NCBI RefSeq assembly: GCF_006442795.2
Contig: NZ_CP083956.1
Coordinates: 744,001-808,000, forward strand
Length of the DNA: 64,000 nucleotides
Direction: 5' to 3'
Origin: Mesorhizobium sp. B1-1-8
GTDB lineage: Bacteria > Pseudomonadota > Alphaproteobacteria > Rhizobiales > Rhizobiaceae
Part shown: piece by piece, positions 1 to 10,419 of the stretch
Position numbering within the stretch: the stretch's first letter is position 1
Layout: each line of letters starts with the position of its first letter
Position numbers and translations under genes: made by a program
The notes under the pieces: generated by a model
What the model saw: the letters and a program-made list of their open reading frames with translations, nothing else
What the model was told of the DNA's origin: nothing
Databases searched by the model: none

Positions 1-1050
1 AGCTCCTCGTAAAGCACCCGTGCCGCCCAGCGCCCCGGCTTGAGTGACGTCACGATGAAGCGCGGATTGGCGCCCTGCGTCGTCCATTCGGCCTTGGCCA
101 CGACCCGCCTGCGGCGCGACCAGCTGTCTTTTGTCGACCACCTGAAGTCGCGGAAGACCCGGGCGGCCTGCCCGCTTGCCCGAGATGCCAGGCAGGCTTC
201 CTTCAAGGTCGGGGCGATCTTGGTTTCCAGCCGTTCATTGCGGGCGAGGCCGAAGACGTAGTCGACGCGATTGATCTCGCACCAGGCCATCAGTTCCTCG
301 CGCGCAAAGCCGGAATCAGCGCGCAGGATGATGTGGACCCTGGGCCAGGTTTTGCGGATCTGGGTCACGATCCGCTCAACCTCCTCGACCGCTCCTTTGC
401 TGGCATCGATGTTGGAACGCCTGAGCTTTGCCGCCAAAAGGTGCCGGCCGCAGAAGATGTAGAGCGGCAGGTAGCAGTAGCAGTTGTAGTAGCCGTGAAA
501 GAACCTGCCTTCCTGCCGGCCGTGCAGCGGATCATCGGTGGCGTCGAGATCGAGCACGATCTCGGCCGGCGGCTTGTCGTGGGCTTTTAGGAACAGGTCC
601 ACGAACAAGGCCTCCAACGCTAGCCTGTCGTAGCTGATCTTGTGATAGCGTCGTCGGCTCCCCGACCCGGCCATGCTCCAGCCGGTTGAGCGTCGACTTG
701 CCAGCAAGCACCGCACAATCGTCTCGCTTCGGCGTCAAGCGTTCCGACACAAGTGCGAGCACCGGGTCGTGGCGAAGCGTGTCGTGGTCGTCGATGTCCT
801 CGTATCCCAGCGCGATCGCTGCGATGCGTTGCCCGACCAACGTGCGGACGCTGTGAACCGTGAGATCCGGATCGCGGTAATCGACGAAGCACGAGGCCAC
901 CCGGTCGAACAGCCCGATGGCCCGATCAACGTGACGCAGAAGCAAGGCGCCCGCGTCTGAGGTAATGGCTCCGCCGTCGAAACCAGCCACAACTTTGTGG
1001 CCGTCGAAGCCTTCAAATTCAAGCTGCTCGGAAGTACAGTGTGTCTGCAT
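1..1050 (-). pseudogene. IS1380-type transposase, frameshifted, 3' end outside window
   Basis: The frame from 1050 downward begins MQTHCTSEQLEFEGFDGHKV and carries the AGFDGGAITSDAGALLLR segment typical of IS1380-type DDE transposases. Around base 651 the match jumps to another frame, which continues YHKISYD, then LDLDATDDPLHGRQEG, RADSGFARE and FVTSLKPGRWAARVLYEE to the window edge. One extra A on the coding strand explains the jump: removing it restores PTRYHKISYD. The DDE aspartates (LDLDATDD, RADSGF) are therefore present but out of frame with the start. The gene is either inactive or needs frameshifting; the family normally uses one frame, so a dead copy or a base-call error is likelier. 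The C-terminus lies outside the window. Confidence 0.85.
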
Positions 1051-1143
1051 CGGACCCCGTTCCTGAATCTGATAACTCTTTGTTGCAAAAGCAGTTTCTC
1101 AGATTCTCGGGGCCGATGCACTTCTTTTGGTGAGATATTCGGG
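1..1143 (-). mobile_element. IS1380-like insertion sequence, partial
   Basis: The non-coding stretch 1051-1143 upstream of the transposase start ends in CACCAAAAGAAG-type sequence leading to CCCGAATATCTCACC (coding-strand sense), which I take as the terminal inverted repeat. The other end is outside the window, so neither the partner repeat nor a target duplication can be checked. The border at about 1143 is inferred. Confidence 0.5.
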
Positions 1144-1332
1144 CTAAGCGTCTTGCTTGTGGCGGTGCTTGCCGCGGCCCTTTTCGGCGGGCGCCTCGCC
1201 GGAGCGAACCTGCTTGCCGTCCGCCTTGTCGCGGCGGGCGCCGGGTTGAACGGCGATCGGATGTGGGGGGATGCCCTCGCGGGCGGTCTTGGTTTCAAGT
1301 CGGCTGATGAAGATGTCGAAGCGATTGGGCAT
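1144..1332 (-). CDS. Small basic hypothetical protein, possibly truncated by the IS
   Basis: This 62-residue reading frame starts MPNRFDIFISRLETKTAREG and is rich in Lys, Arg and Gly towards the C-terminus (EKGRGKHRHKQDA). AGGAGG lies about 12 bases before the ATG, which supports translation. I do not recognise a family; no membrane segment or signal peptide is visible. The stop codon falls at the inferred border of the IS1380-type element, so the natural C-terminus may have been lost when the IS inserted. It is divergent from rsmI. Confidence 0.35.
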   Translation of the reverse strand: MPNRFDIFISRLETKTAREGIPPHPIAVQPGARRDKADGKQVRSGEAPAEKGRGKHRHKQDA

Positions 1333-1487
1333 CGTCCGGTCCTGCCTCCTCCCGGGAATCAGGGATGAAATTCACCGATGTCGGTCTGGTTCCTCACTGT
1401 GGCGAAGGCATGGCGATTTCCTTACATCGACCTCACGTTTTGCAACGAGGCGTGAGCCATGCCAAACAGGGGTAGGGAGGGCATTCG

Positions 1488-2384
1488 GTGACCGGCGAAA
1501 AACGCAGCTACCTGATCGGGCAGACCGAGATTCCGGCGCGGCCGCTCGAGCCGGCGCTCTATCTGGTGGCGACGCCGATCGGGAATCTGGCCGACATCAC
1601 TTTGCGCGCGCTGGAGACGCTGGCCGCCGCCGACGTCGTCGCCTGCGAGGACACGCGGGTTTCACGCGTGCTGCTCGAACGTTACGGCATCCGCCGCCGC
1701 ACCACCGCCTATCACGAGCACAATGCCGGCGAGGCCGGGCCGAAACTGATCGTGGCCTTGCAGGCCGGGCAGAGCGTGGCGCTGATCTCGGACGCCGGCA
1801 CGCCGCTCGTCTCCGATCCCGGTTACCGGCTGGTCGGCGAGGCGCTGGAGCATGGCATCCGCGTCGTGCCGATCCCCGGCCCGTCAGCGGCGCTTGCCGC
1901 GCTGACGGCTTCAGGGCTGCCCTCCGACGCATTTCTGTTCGCCGGCTTCCTGCCTGCGAAAAGCGGCCAGCGGCTGACGAAGCTGGAAAGTTTTCGATCG
2001 GTGCCGGCGACGCTGATCTTCTTCGAATCGCCGCGCCGGGTGGCCGAAACGCTCGGTGCCATGGTCGAGGCGCTGGGCGGGCAACGCAAGGCGGCGATCG
2101 GCCGCGAGCTTACCAAGACGTTCGAGGAGATGCGGATCGGCACGCTCGCCGAGCTTGCCGACCATTATGCGGCCGCCGACACGCCGAAGGGCGAAATCGT
2201 CATCTGCGTCGGCCCGCCGGAGGCGCATGAAGACCAGCCGGCCGACATCGACCGGCTGCTGTTGTCGCTCGCCGCCGAAATGCCGGCCTCCAAGGCGGCG
2301 GCGGAGGCGGCGAAAATGACCGGCGGCCAGAAGCAGGCACTCTACCGGCGGCTGCTCGACCTTAGGGAAGATGGCGGTGGCTGA
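1488..2384 (+). CDS. rsmI: 16S rRNA (cytidine(1402)-2'-O)-methyltransferase RsmI
   Basis: This 298-residue protein 2'-O-methylates C1402 of 16S rRNA, using S-adenosylmethionine, in the decoding centre. The N-terminal [20 protein letters not shown], then [34 protein letters not shown], the IPGPSA turn and FFESPRRV are hallmarks of the RsmI/tetrapyrrole methylase family. Length is normal. The start is a GTG with GGGAGG seven bases upstream. The downstream yraN gene overlaps by 14 bases, the usual rsmI-yraN arrangement, so the two are probably cotranscribed. Confidence 0.96.
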   Translation: MTGEKRSYLIGQTEIPARPLEPALYLVATPIGNLADITLRALETLAAADVVACEDTRVSRVLLERYGIRRRTTAYHEHNAGEAGPKLIVALQAGQSVALISDAGTPLVSDPGYRLVGEALEHGIRVVPIPGPSAALAALTASGLPSDAFLFAGFLPAKSGQRLTKLESFRSVPATLIFFESPRRVAETLGAMVEALGGQRKAAIGRELTKTFEEMRIGTLAELADHYAAADTPKGEIVICVGPPEAHEDQPADIDRLLLSLAAEMPASKAAAEAAKMTGGQKQALYRRLLDLREDGGG

Positions 2385-2754
2385 GCGCTCTGCCGCCAGC
2401 CGCCAAAAGGCCTATCGGCGCGGCCATCGCGGCGAATGGCTGGCCGCGGTGGCGCTGATGCTGAAGGGCTACCGCATCCTTGCCCGCCGCCACCGCACAA
2501 AATTCGGCGAGGTCGACCTGATCGCCCGGCGCGGCGACCTGGTGGCTTTCGTCGAGGTGAAGGCGCGCCGCACGCTGGTGGAGGCGATGGAGGCGATCGC
2601 CTACGAATCGGAGCGCCGCATCGAGGGCGCCGCCGATATCTGGCTGTCGCGCCAGCCCGACTATGGCCGGCTGTCGATACGCTTCGACATGGTGGCGGTG
2701 CTGCCCTGGCGCTGGCCGGTGCATGTCGAGAATGCGTTTTACGGGCGGAATTGA
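2371..2754 (+). CDS. yraN: YraN/UPF0102 family nuclease-fold protein
   Basis: A 127-residue UPF0102 protein. The family has an endonuclease-like fold, with an unproven role near DNA processing or recombination. Signature parts are [19 protein letters not shown], the acidic [12 protein letters not shown] and FVEVKARRT (E-x-D...E-x-K-like catalytic set), then FDMVAVLPW. It starts with ATG inside the end of rsmI, which implies translational coupling. gshB, which commonly follows in Rhizobiales, is missing; a palindromic repeat and an IS481-type element lie here instead. Confidence 0.93.
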   Translation: MAVAERSAASRQKAYRRGHRGEWLAAVALMLKGYRILARRHRTKFGEVDLIARRGDLVAFVEVKARRTLVEAMEAIAYESERRIEGAADIWLSRQPDYGRLSIRFDMVAVLPWRWPVHVENAFYGRN

Positions 2755-2784
2755 AGGGCGATCCGGCGGGACGCTGGCGCGAGG

Positions 2785-2833
2785 CCCCCCTCTCTGCCCT
2801 GCCGGGCATCTCCCCCTCAAGGGGGGAGATCAG
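2785..2833. repeat. C-rich palindromic repeat, left half (split by IS)
   Basis: The motif CATCTCCCCCTCAAGGGG followed by GGAGAT forms a tight hairpin and matches the arm at 63621-63673 almost base for base, including the preceding GCGAGGCCCCCCTCTCTG. Its partner arm lies beyond the IS481-type element at 4230-4270, so the transposon split one repeat unit. Confidence 0.8.
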
Positions 2834-2840
2834 TCGTCAC

Positions 2841-4171
2841 TGTCCGAACCGGATAGATAGGTAACAGAATGGACCGATTAGATGGGTGACAGTTTTCTTG
2901 TCCGCCGGGAGGACCGGCGATGGTTTGGCGAGAGACTGGGCTCATGGATGAGCGGCTTCGTTTTGTTGCGGAATGCCTATCTGGCGAGGAGACGATGACG
3001 CAGCTTTGTGCTGCCTTCGAGATCTCGCGCAAGACCGGTTACAAATGGCTTGGACGTTACCGGGCGTTCGGGCCGGAAGGCCTGCACGACCAGCCGCGGG
3101 CGCCGCTCGAGCACGGCCGTGCCACGGCAGCGGAGCTGGTGGAGCGGATCGTGGCGCAGAAGGAAGCGCATCCGCTGTGGGGGCCGAAGAAGATCATGGC
3201 CCGGCTGAAGCGGGCGGAGCCCAGCTGCAGCTGCTGGCGGCGGTGTCGACAGCCGGCGAGATTCTGAAGCGGCATGGCCTTGTCGGGCGTCGGCGCGCGC
3301 GCTGGAGAGCGGCGGGCAACGGTCCATGGCCGGAGCCTGAGGCGGCGAACGCGCTGTGGACGGGAGATCACAAGGGCTGGTTCCGGACCGGCGACGGCTG
3401 GCGCTGCGAGCCGCTGACGGTGATGGATGGGGCGTGCCGCTACCTGTTGGCGCTGGCGGCGATCGGCTCGACGTCGGAGGGTGAAGCCTGGCCGGTGTTT
3501 GAACGGACATTCGAGGAGCATGGCCTGCCGGATCGGTTCAGAAGCGACAATGGGGCGCCGTTCGCGTCAGCCGGCGTCACCGGGCTGACGCCGCTTGCGG
3601 TGCGCTTCATCAAGCTCGGTATCGTGCTGGAGCGCATTCAGCCGGGCAAACCGCAGCAGAACGGATGCCATGAGCGCTTCCACCTGACCATGCTGCCGCT
3701 GGCCAAGGCGCCGGAGGCCGACAGGGCCGCCCAGGCTCGGGCTTTCGAGGCTTTCCGGCGCGAGTATAACGAGGAGCGCCCGCACGAGGCGCTGGGTATG
3801 GACACGCCGGCACAGCATTACCGCCCCTCGACCCGCGCCATGCCGAAGACGACACCAGAGCCGGACTATCCGGCCGAAGCTGCGGTGCGCAGCGTGCGCC
3901 AAAACGGCGAGATCAAGTGGAACGGCGACTTCATCTACGTCTCAAAAGCGCTGGCCGGTGAAGCGATTGCCGCAACCGAGACCGAGAATGGGGAATGGGC
4001 ACTCCACTTCTATGCCCATCCGCTCGGCTTCATTGACGGCCGACACAAGAAACTGGTCCGCCGCAGTGCCGTTCAACCCCGACCAGACGGCACTGCGGCG
4101 GACAGCAACTCAGGGAGAAAACTGTAACCCATGTATCCGGTTCAAAGTGTTACCCATCTATCGGCTGGACA
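2841..4171 (+). mobile_element. IS481-family insertion sequence, about 1.33 kb
   Basis: The ends are imperfect inverted repeats: TGTCCGAACCGGATAGATAG on the left and, on the opposite strand of the right end, TGTCCAGCCGATAGATGGGT. Each end carries two tandem copies of a motif like ACCGNWTAGATGGGTNACAG, a probable pair of transposase binding sites. TCAC flanks both sides (2837-2840 and 4172-4175), a plausible 4-bp target duplication. The single gene inside encodes an IS481-type transposase with a frameshift. Confidence 0.88.
2920..4127 (+). pseudogene. IS481-family transposase, one-base frameshift
   Basis: The N-terminal part (from MVWRETGLMDERLRFVAECL) contains the helix-turn-helix ISRKTGYKWLGRY. 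The C-terminal part holds the rve-type DDE core: WTGDHKGWF, VMDGACRYLLALA, FRSDNGAPFAS and the late glutamate in GCHERFHLTMLPLA, followed by YNEERPHEALGMDTPA. The two parts lie in different frames. After base 3222 one G seems to be missing: restoring it gives EPELQLLAAVSTAGEIL. SD GGGAGG precedes the ATG. Both catalytic halves look intact, so the loss is recent or is a sequencing error. Confidence 0.88.
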
Positions 4172-4227
4172 TCACCTACTGTTTTCGCCAATTATCAAGT
4201 TGAAGAAGAGGCGCCGGCGCTGAAGCT

Positions 4228-4272
4228 AATCTCCCCCTGGAGGGGAAATATCCGGCTGGACAGAGGGGGCGG
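4228..4272. repeat. C-rich palindromic repeat, right half
   Basis: TAATCTCCCCCTGGAGGGG, then AAATATCCGGCTGGACAGAG. This is the degenerate partner arm of the repeat at 2785-2833, separated from it by the IS481-type insertion. Confidence 0.65.
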
Positions 4273-4300
4273 CGAAGGAACTCCACGGAGCAGGTGCCCA

Positions 4301-5107
4301 TCACCCCCAGACCATCAGCGCCGCCAACCCGACGATACCGACCACGAGCCGCCACCAGCCGAACAGCGAATAGCCGTTGCGCGAGACGTAATCGAGCAGG
4401 AAACGGACGACGAACAGCGCGGTGACGAAGGCGGCGACGAAGCCGATGGCGATGATCGGCAGGTCGGCCGAGGTCAGCACGTTGCGGTTCTTGTAGAGGT
4501 CGAAGGCGAAGGCGCCGACCATGGTTGGAATGGCCAGGAAGAAAGAAAATTCCGCCGCCGAGCGCTTGTCGACGCCCAAGAGCAGCGCGCCGACGATGGT
4601 CGAGCCGGAGCGCGAGGTGCCGGGGATCAGCGACAGGCATTGGAACAGGCCGATCTGCAGATAAAGCCGGGTCGGGAAGCGCTCGACGTCTCGATAGAAC
4701 GGCTTCAGGTTCATGCGGTCGACGGCGAGCAGAATGACGCCGCCGATAATCAGCATGATGCAGATCAGCCGCGGCGATTCGAACAGGATGGTTTTGATGA
4801 AATCATGCGCCAGCGCGCCGATGATGGCGGCCGGCAGGAAGGCGATGAGGATGCCGATGACGAAATGCCGGGTCAGCCGGTCATAGGGCAATTCGAGCAG
4901 CATTTTCCACAGGCGGCGGAAATAGACGCTGAGGATCGCCAGGATGGCGCCGAGCTGGATCAGGATCTCGAAGGCCTTGCCGGTCGAGTGGAAGCCGAGG
5001 AAGTGGCCGGCAAGCAGGATATGGCCGGTGGACGAGACCGGAATGAACTCGGTCAGGCCCTCCAGCAGGCCGAGCAGCAGGGCTTCGACGACGGTCTGGC
5101 TTTCCAT
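4301..5107 (-). CDS. uppP: Undecaprenyl-diphosphatase UppP
   Basis: A 268-residue integral membrane enzyme that dephosphorylates undecaprenyl diphosphate, recycling the lipid carrier for peptidoglycan and polysaccharide export. Both family signatures are present: [14 protein letters not shown] near residue 16, with the catalytic glutamates, and [10 protein letters not shown] in the second half. Several hydrophobic helices are evident ([49 protein letters not shown]). I start at [11 protein letters not shown] because GAGG lies five bases upstream and the family begins there; the open frame extends 34 codons further without support. It is divergent from the GST gene. Confidence 0.95.
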   Translation of the reverse strand: MESQTVVEALLLGLLEGLTEFIPVSSTGHILLAGHFLGFHSTGKAFEILIQLGAILAILSVYFRRLWKMLLELPYDRLTRHFVIGILIAFLPAAIIGALAHDFIKTILFESPRLICIMLIIGGVILLAVDRMNLKPFYRDVERFPTRLYLQIGLFQCLSLIPGTSRSGSTIVGALLLGVDKRSAAEFSFFLAIPTMVGAFAFDLYKNRNVLTSADLPIIAIGFVAAFVTALFVVRFLLDYVSRNGYSLFGWWRLVVGIVGLAALMVWG

Positions 5108-5261
5108 GGCAACCTCGGGATCGGGGATTGAGAGAAGGGCTTGCTTGTCACGGCGCGGAAGTCCCCCTATAGGTCGCTGCACCGTGACGGGCCGGATACG
5201 GGCCGCCAAGACTTACCGGCGTAACCTGCGATTCGCCAGTGCGCCCTATCATCGCGGAACC

Positions 5262-5954
5262 ATGCTGACGCTTTTCCACCATCCGATGTTCGCCACTTGC
5301 CGGTTCGTCCGCCTCGCCTTCGGCGAGTATGGCGAGGAACTGGCCCTGATCGAGGAAAAGCCGTGGACGCGGCGCAAGGAGTTCCTGGCGCTGAACCCGG
5401 CCGGCACGCTGCCGATCCTGCTTGCCGAAGGCGACGTGCCGATCGTCGGCGCCACGGTGATCTCCGAATATCTAGACGAAACGCGCGGCGTCCTGAAGCG
5501 CGACAAGAGGCTGTTCGCCGAGGACCCGATGCAGCGCGCCGAAATCCGCCGGCTGATCGACTGGTACCTCAACAAGGCCGAAAGCGAGGTCACCCGTCAT
5601 TTGGTGCGCGAGCGCGTGCTGAAGCCGGTGATGCCGGAGGCGGCGGGCGGCGGCTCGCCCGATTCGGCGGCGATCCGCGCTGCGCGCGCCAACATCCGCC
5701 AGCACATGAAATACACCAACTGGCTGGCCGGCACCCGCCACTGGCTGGCCGGCTCGAGGGTCACCTATGCCGACCTCGCCGCCGCCGCAACGCTTTCGGT
5801 GCTCGATTATCTGGGTGAGATCGATTGGCGCGAGCACACGGCGGCGCGGGAGTGGTATACGCGGGTGAAATCGCGGCCTTCCTTCCGGCCGCTGCTGACC
5901 GACAGGGTGCGCGGCCTGTCGCCGGTGTCGCATTATGCGGACCTCGACTTCTAA
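5262..5954 (+). CDS. Glutathione S-transferase family protein
   Basis: A 230-residue protein of two-domain GST architecture. The N-terminal thioredoxin-like domain is [20 protein letters not shown], with [14 protein letters not shown] and the glutathione-contacting [17 protein letters not shown] segment (here [12 protein letters not shown]). The helical C-terminal domain ends with [20 protein letters not shown], typical of alphaproteobacterial GSTs. The Ser/Cys near residue 13 could serve glutathione; the substrate cannot be told. The 3' end overlaps queG by 20 bases, so they are probably cotranscribed. Confidence 0.9.
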   Translation: MLTLFHHPMFATCRFVRLAFGEYGEELALIEEKPWTRRKEFLALNPAGTLPILLAEGDVPIVGATVISEYLDETRGVLKRDKRLFAEDPMQRAEIRRLIDWYLNKAESEVTRHLVRERVLKPVMPEAAGGGSPDSAAIRAARANIRQHMKYTNWLAGTRHWLAGSRVTYADLAAAATLSVLDYLGEIDWREHTAAREWYTRVKSRPSFRPLLTDRVRGLSPVSHYADLDF

Positions 5955-7083
5955 AACGCTGCGCGCGCTGGTCGACGCGGAGGCGCGGCGCGCCGGTTTT
6001 GACGCCGTCGCGGTGACCACGCCGGATGCGATCCCGTTGGCGCCGGCGAGACTCGCTGAATTCGTCGCCGACGGCTTTCATGGCTCGATGGACTGGATTG
6101 CCGAAACGCTCGAACGCCGCGGCAAGCCTTCGACGCTGTGGCCCGAGGTACGCTCGATCGTCGTGCTGGCGATGAATTACGGCCCCGACCGCGATCCGCG
6201 CGACATTCTCGCAAGGCGCGACCGCGGCGCGATCTCGGCCTATGCGCAAAACCGCGACTATCACGAGGTGATGAAGGGACGGCTGAAGGAGATCGCCGGC
6301 AAGATCGTGGCGCGGGCAGGCGGCGACGTGAAGGTGTTTGTCGATACCGCGCCGGTGATGGAAAAGCCGCTGGCGGAAGCGGCTGGACTCGGCTGGCAGG
6401 GCAAGCACACCAATCTGGTCAGCCGCGACCACGGCTCCTGGCTGTTCCTCGGCACCATCTTCACCACGGCCGAGCTGGAGCCGGATAAGCCTGAGATCGA
6501 CCATTGCGGCTCCTGCCGCGCCTGTCTCGACGCCTGCCCGACCGACGCTTTCCCGGCGCCCTACCGGCTCGACGCGCGGCGCTGCATCTCCTATCTGACC
6601 ATCGAGAACAAGGGGCCGATCCCGCGCGAATTCCGCGAGGCGATCGGCAACCGAATCTATGGCTGCGACGATTGCCTGGCCGCCTGCCCGTGGAACAAGT
6701 TCGCCGCCGCGGCGTCCGAGGCCAAGCTGGCTGCCCGCGACGATCTGCGCGAGCCGGCGCTGGCCGACCTGCTGCGGCTCGACGATGCTGACTTCCGCAC
6801 GCTCTTCTCGGGCTCGCCGATCAAGCGCATCGGCCGCGACCGTTTCATCCGCAACGTGCTGATCGCCGCCGGCAATTCGGGCGATGCTTCGCTACTCGCC
6901 ACCGTGCGCCGCTTGCTCGACGACGCCTCGCCGCTGGTGCGGGGAGCCGCCGTATGGGCGCTGTCGCGGCTGATGCCCAAACGTGACTTTGCGGGATTGA
7001 CCGCCGATGCCCTGATGGCCGAAACGGACGCTTCGGTGCGCGACGAATGGCTGTCGGCGCAGCCGGATGAGGCCAATGCATGA
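5935..7083 (+). CDS. queG: Epoxyqueuosine reductase QueG
   Basis: This 382-residue enzyme makes the last step of queuosine synthesis, reducing epoxyqueuosine to queuosine in tRNA using cobalamin and two [4Fe-4S] clusters. Cluster ligands are visible: [13 protein letters not shown] (C191, C194, C197, C201) and C217 with [10 protein letters not shown] (C244, C247, C251). [19 protein letters not shown] holds the expected active-site aspartate (D137). The C-terminus has a HEAT-like helical extension ([15 protein letters not shown]). Length is normal. It overlaps the GST gene upstream and the SDR gene downstream (ATGA). Confidence 0.96.
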   Translation: MRTSTSKTLRALVDAEARRAGFDAVAVTTPDAIPLAPARLAEFVADGFHGSMDWIAETLERRGKPSTLWPEVRSIVVLAMNYGPDRDPRDILARRDRGAISAYAQNRDYHEVMKGRLKEIAGKIVARAGGDVKVFVDTAPVMEKPLAEAAGLGWQGKHTNLVSRDHGSWLFLGTIFTTAELEPDKPEIDHCGSCRACLDACPTDAFPAPYRLDARRCISYLTIENKGPIPREFREAIGNRIYGCDDCLAACPWNKFAAAASEAKLAARDDLREPALADLLRLDDADFRTLFSGSPIKRIGRDRFIRNVLIAAGNSGDASLLATVRRLLDDASPLVRGAAVWALSRLMPKRDFAGLTADALMAETDASVRDEWLSAQPDEANA

Positions 7084-7985
7084 GCGAAAAGCGCGTCTTC
7101 ATTTTCGGCGCCGGCTATTCCGGCATGGCTTTCGCACGGGCCAATGCGCATGGCGCCAGGATCGTGGGAACCACGCGTTCGGCCGAAAAGTTCGAGGTGC
7201 TGCGGCAGGCCGGCATTGCGCCGCTGCGCTTCGAAGGTACGCTGACGCCGGAGATTGGCGATGCGCTTGCCGACAGGACGCATCTTGTCGTCTCGGTAGC
7301 GCCGGAAGAGTCCGGCGACCCGGTGCTGAATGCTGCCCGTGAAGCAATCAAGGCAAGAATGCCGGCGCTCGAATGGATCGGTTATCTCTCGACCGTCGGT
7401 GTCTATGGCGACCACCGCGGCGCCTGGGTGGACGAGACCACCGCATGCAAGCCGGTGTCGAAACGTTCGGTGATGCGGGTGGCGGCGGAAGAAGAGTGGC
7501 TTCGGCTCGGCCAGGAGATCGGCCGGCCGGTGGCAATCCTGCGGCTTTCCGGCATCTACGGACCGGGCCGCAACGCGCTGGTCAGTCTCGAGGACGGCAC
7601 CGCGCGGCGGCTGGTCAAGCCCGGCCAGGTGTTCAACCGCATCCATTGCGACGACATCGCCGGCGCGCTGTGGCATCTGGCGGCTAAAAATCTCGGCGGC
7701 ATCTTCAACGTCACCGACGACGAGCCGGCGCCGCCGCAGGATGTCGTCGCCTATGCCGCCGGGCTGATGGGCATCGAGCCGCCGCCGGAAATTCCGTTCG
7801 AGACCGCCCAGCTTTCGCCCATGGCGCGCTCCTTCTATAGCGAGAACAAGCGTGTCGCCAACAAGGCGATCAAGGCGGCCGGATATGGCTTTCGCTTCCC
7901 CAACTATCGCTCGGCGCTCGACCGGATGTGGGCCGACGGCAACTGGCGTAACGGCGCGGCGCGCAGCCCGATGAAGCGCTCGTGA
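7080..7985 (+). CDS. NAD(P)-binding SDR-type epimerase/reductase (YeeZ-like)
   Basis: A 301-residue extended short-chain dehydrogenase-like protein. The Rossmann motif is [16 protein letters not shown] (GxGxxG), then [20 protein letters not shown] and [14 protein letters not shown]. The usual YxxxK catalytic pair is not obvious, since [18 protein letters not shown] stands where it would fall, so the activity may be atypical, as in YeeZ. The late segment [20 protein letters not shown] is typical of epimerase-like members. The ATG overlaps the queG stop by four bases. Substrate unknown. Confidence 0.85.
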   Translation: MSEKRVFIFGAGYSGMAFARANAHGARIVGTTRSAEKFEVLRQAGIAPLRFEGTLTPEIGDALADRTHLVVSVAPEESGDPVLNAAREAIKARMPALEWIGYLSTVGVYGDHRGAWVDETTACKPVSKRSVMRVAAEEEWLRLGQEIGRPVAILRLSGIYGPGRNALVSLEDGTARRLVKPGQVFNRIHCDDIAGALWHLAAKNLGGIFNVTDDEPAPPQDVVAYAAGLMGIEPPPEIPFETAQLSPMARSFYSENKRVANKAIKAAGYGFRFPNYRSALDRMWADGNWRNGAARSPMKRS

Positions 7986-8081
7986 TCGAAGAGCCGCTCA
8001 TCGCGTGATATGATTCGCCTCTAATGCATCCCTGAGCCCGCGCTGCTGCAAACGGAGAGAACTGGAGAGGGACCCGGCCCG

Positions 8082-9161
8082 ATGACGTTGCGATCGCTGC
8101 CCGACAGGAGGCCGTTCCTGACCGCCGCGCTGGCGCTTGTTGCGCTGACGGCTCTGGCGGCGGCCGCGATTTCCGCCGAGCAGCGGGCAAAGGATCTGTT
8201 CGGCGCCAAGAAGCTGCCGGCCGTAGCACCCGCGCAGTCCTTCGGCTTCTACTCCAAGGGTTGCTTCACCGGCGGCGTGGCGCTGCCGATGGACGGACCG
8301 ACCTGGCAAGTGATGCGGCCTTCGCGCAACCGCCGCTGGGGCCACCCGGCAATGATCGGGCTGATCGAGAGGCTCGCGCGTGATGCTCACTCGGATGGCT
8401 GGCCCGGTTTGCTGATCGGCGACATCTCGCAGCCGCGCGGCGGCCCGATGCTGAGCGGCCACGCCTCGCACCAGATCGGCCTCGATGCCGACATCTGGCT
8501 GACGCCGATGCCGGCGCGCAGGCTGACGATGGCGCAGCGCGAGAGTATGAGCGCGACGCTGATGGTCGACGAGAAGACGCATCTGGTGAAGGACGCCCTG
8601 TGGACGCCGCGACATACTCAGTTGCTCAAGCGCGTGGCGAGCTATCCGGAGATCGAGCGCATCCTGGTCAACCCCGGCATCAAGAAGAAGCTCTGCGACA
8701 CCGTCACCGGCGATCGCTCCTGGCTGCGCAAGATCCGGCCGTTCTGGGGCCACGACTATCATTTCCACATGCGCATCGGCTGTCAGCCGGGCTCGCCCGG
8801 CTGCAAGGCACAGGAGGCGACGCCCGACGATGACGGCTGCGGCAAGCCGCTCGCCTGGTGGTTCACCGAGGAACCTTGGCGCCCCAACAAGAACCCGGAT
8901 GCGCCGAAGGCGCGCGACCTGATGACGATGGCCAATCTGCCGAAAGAGTGCCAGGCCGTGCTCGCCGCGCCGGACGCGCCTTCGTTGGAGGCGGTAACCT
9001 ATGACGGCGGCGCGGCAGCGGTGGCGGCGGCCAAGCCGGAGGCGACCGCGCCGGCGGAGACGATCTCCAGCGGGAATGCTGTGCTTCCCGCAGCAGCCAG
9101 CGCCTTCGCGCCCACCCCCTCGCTCGGCATTCCGCTGCCGCGGCCAAGGCCGGGGAACTGA
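8082..9161 (+). CDS. mepA: Penicillin-insensitive murein endopeptidase MepA
   Basis: A 359-residue peptidase M74 protein that cleaves D-Ala-meso-DAP cross-links in the periplasm. An N-terminal hydrophobic segment (FLTAALALVALTALAAAAISA) looks like a signal peptide. The zinc site motifs are GGPMLSGHASHQIGLDADIW (His and Asp) and FWGHDYHFHMRIGC (the paired histidines). Conserved cysteines in KGCFTGG, GCQPGSPGC and DGCGKPLAWWF fit the family's disulfides. An SD-like GGAGAGGG precedes the ATG. The C-terminal 60 residues are Ala/Pro-rich and low complexity, beyond the enzyme domain. Confidence 0.94.
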   Translation: MTLRSLPDRRPFLTAALALVALTALAAAAISAEQRAKDLFGAKKLPAVAPAQSFGFYSKGCFTGGVALPMDGPTWQVMRPSRNRRWGHPAMIGLIERLARDAHSDGWPGLLIGDISQPRGGPMLSGHASHQIGLDADIWLTPMPARRLTMAQRESMSATLMVDEKTHLVKDALWTPRHTQLLKRVASYPEIERILVNPGIKKKLCDTVTGDRSWLRKIRPFWGHDYHFHMRIGCQPGSPGCKAQEATPDDDGCGKPLAWWFTEEPWRPNKNPDAPKARDLMTMANLPKECQAVLAAPDAPSLEAVTYDGGAAAVAAAKPEATAPAETISSGNAVLPAAASAFAPTPSLGIPLPRPRPGN

Positions 9162-9209
9162 GCCCGAGGCCAATCGCCAGACGGGCCAATTGTCGAAGTT
9201 GGCGCTGCC

Positions 9210-9256
9210 GCTCCCCGTCACTCTACGGGGAGAGGATGCCGGCAGGCAGGTGAGGG
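9210..9256. repeat. Palindromic intergenic repeat (CTCCCCGTC type)
   Basis: CTCCCCGTCACTCTACGGGG, then AGAGGATGCC and AGGTGAGGGG. It resembles one arm of the repeats at 17591-17739 and 60210-60351. It sits in the gap between mepA and glk. The rest of that gap (9257-9375) shows only a weak remnant of the CATGATC-type repeat near 9330-9350. Confidence 0.5.
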
Positions 9257-9375
9257 GCAGCGCAAAGGCTGAAAGGGTGAGCAAGGGCGGCCCAGACGCC
9301 GAAGCAAATGACCTTGGGCCAAACCGGCTTTCCCTTTTCAAGGTCATGCGCTAGTCAACGAACAAACAGCGGCAC

Positions 9376-10419
9376 ATGTCCGGAACAGGGACAATCAACA
9401 CCATGGCAGACGACGACACAGCGCTGCGGTTTCCGGTCCTGATCGGCGACATTGGCGGCACCAATGCGCGGTTCTCGATCGTGCTCGACGCCAATTCCGA
9501 AGTGACCGAGCCGCAGATCGTCCAGACGGCCAATTTCGCGACCATCGACGAGGCGATCCAGGCGGCGGTGCTCGATCGCTCGTCGATCCGGCCGAATTCG
9601 GCGGTGCTGGCGGTGGCGGGGCCGGTCGACGGCGACGAGATCGACCTCACCAACTGCCCGTGGGTGGTGAAGCCCCGCCAGATGTTTGCCACCCTGGGTT
9701 TGAGCGACGTCGTCGTGCTCAACGATTTCGAGGCGCAGGCGCTGGCCGTCGTGGCGCTTGGCGAGGAGCATATGGAAAAGATCGGCGGTGGCACGCCGGA
9801 GCCCAATGCCAGCCGGGTGGTGCTCGGTCCGGGAACCGGGCTCGGCGTCGCCGGGCTGATCTATGCGCTTCGCCACTGGATACCGGTGCCAGGCGAGGGC
9901 GGGCATATGGACATCGGCCCGCGCACGCCGCGCGACTTCGAGGTTTTCCCGCATATCGAAAAGATCGAAGGCCGCATTTCGGGCGAGCAGATCCTGTGCG
10001 GCCGCGGGCTGGTCAATGTCTATCGCGCCGTCGCCAAGGCCGATGGCAGGCCGGCGCCCTTCACGACCCCGGCCGAGGTCACCGCCGCAGCGCTTTCCCA
10101 ATCCGATCCGGTGGCGGAGGAAGCGCTGGAACTTTTCGTCACCTGCCTCGGCCGCACGGCGGGCGATCTGGCGCTGGTGTTCATGGGCCGCGGCGGCGTG
10201 TTTTTGACCGGCGGCATCGCGCAAAAAATCGTGCCGGCGCTGAAAGCCGGCAATTTCCGCGCCGCCTTCGAGGACAAGGCGCCGCACAGCGCCCTTATGC
10301 GCGCAATGCCGGTCTATGTCATCACCCATCCGCTGGCGGCGCTTCTGGGCCTCGCCGCCTATGCCAGGACGCCGTCGCTGTTCGGCGTGCAGACAGCCGG
10401 ACGTCGCTGGCGGGCGTGA
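9376..10419 (+). CDS. glk: Glucokinase
   Basis: A 347-residue ATP-dependent glucokinase of the Glk/ROK-like hexokinase fold that phosphorylates glucose to glucose 6-phosphate. Visible parts are the phosphate-1 loop [16 protein letters not shown], the catalytic aspartate segment [10 protein letters not shown], the ATP-binding [14 protein letters not shown], substrate loop [14 protein letters not shown] and [14 protein letters not shown]. Two starts are possible, ATG at 9376 or at 9403 ([10 protein letters not shown]); neither has a strong SD, so the first 9 residues are uncertain. It appears to stand alone. Confidence 0.95.
   Translation: MSGTGTINTMADDDTALRFPVLIGDIGGTNARFSIVLDANSEVTEPQIVQTANFATIDEAIQAAVLDRSSIRPNSAVLAVAGPVDGDEIDLTNCPWVVKPRQMFATLGLSDVVVLNDFEAQALAVVALGEEHMEKIGGGTPEPNASRVVLGPGTGLGVAGLIYALRHWIPVPGEGGHMDIGPRTPRDFEVFPHIEKIEGRISGEQILCGRGLVNVYRAVAKADGRPAPFTTPAEVTAAALSQSDPVAEEALELFVTCLGRTAGDLALVFMGRGGVFLTGGIAQKIVPALKAGNFRAAFEDKAPHSALMRAMPVYVITHPLAALLGLAAYARTPSLFGVQTAGRRWRA

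Noticed and set aside
1271..2230. Plus-strand frame (319 codons) overlapping rsmI
   Set aside because: It is Arg-rich, lacks motifs, and overlaps the rsmI frame.
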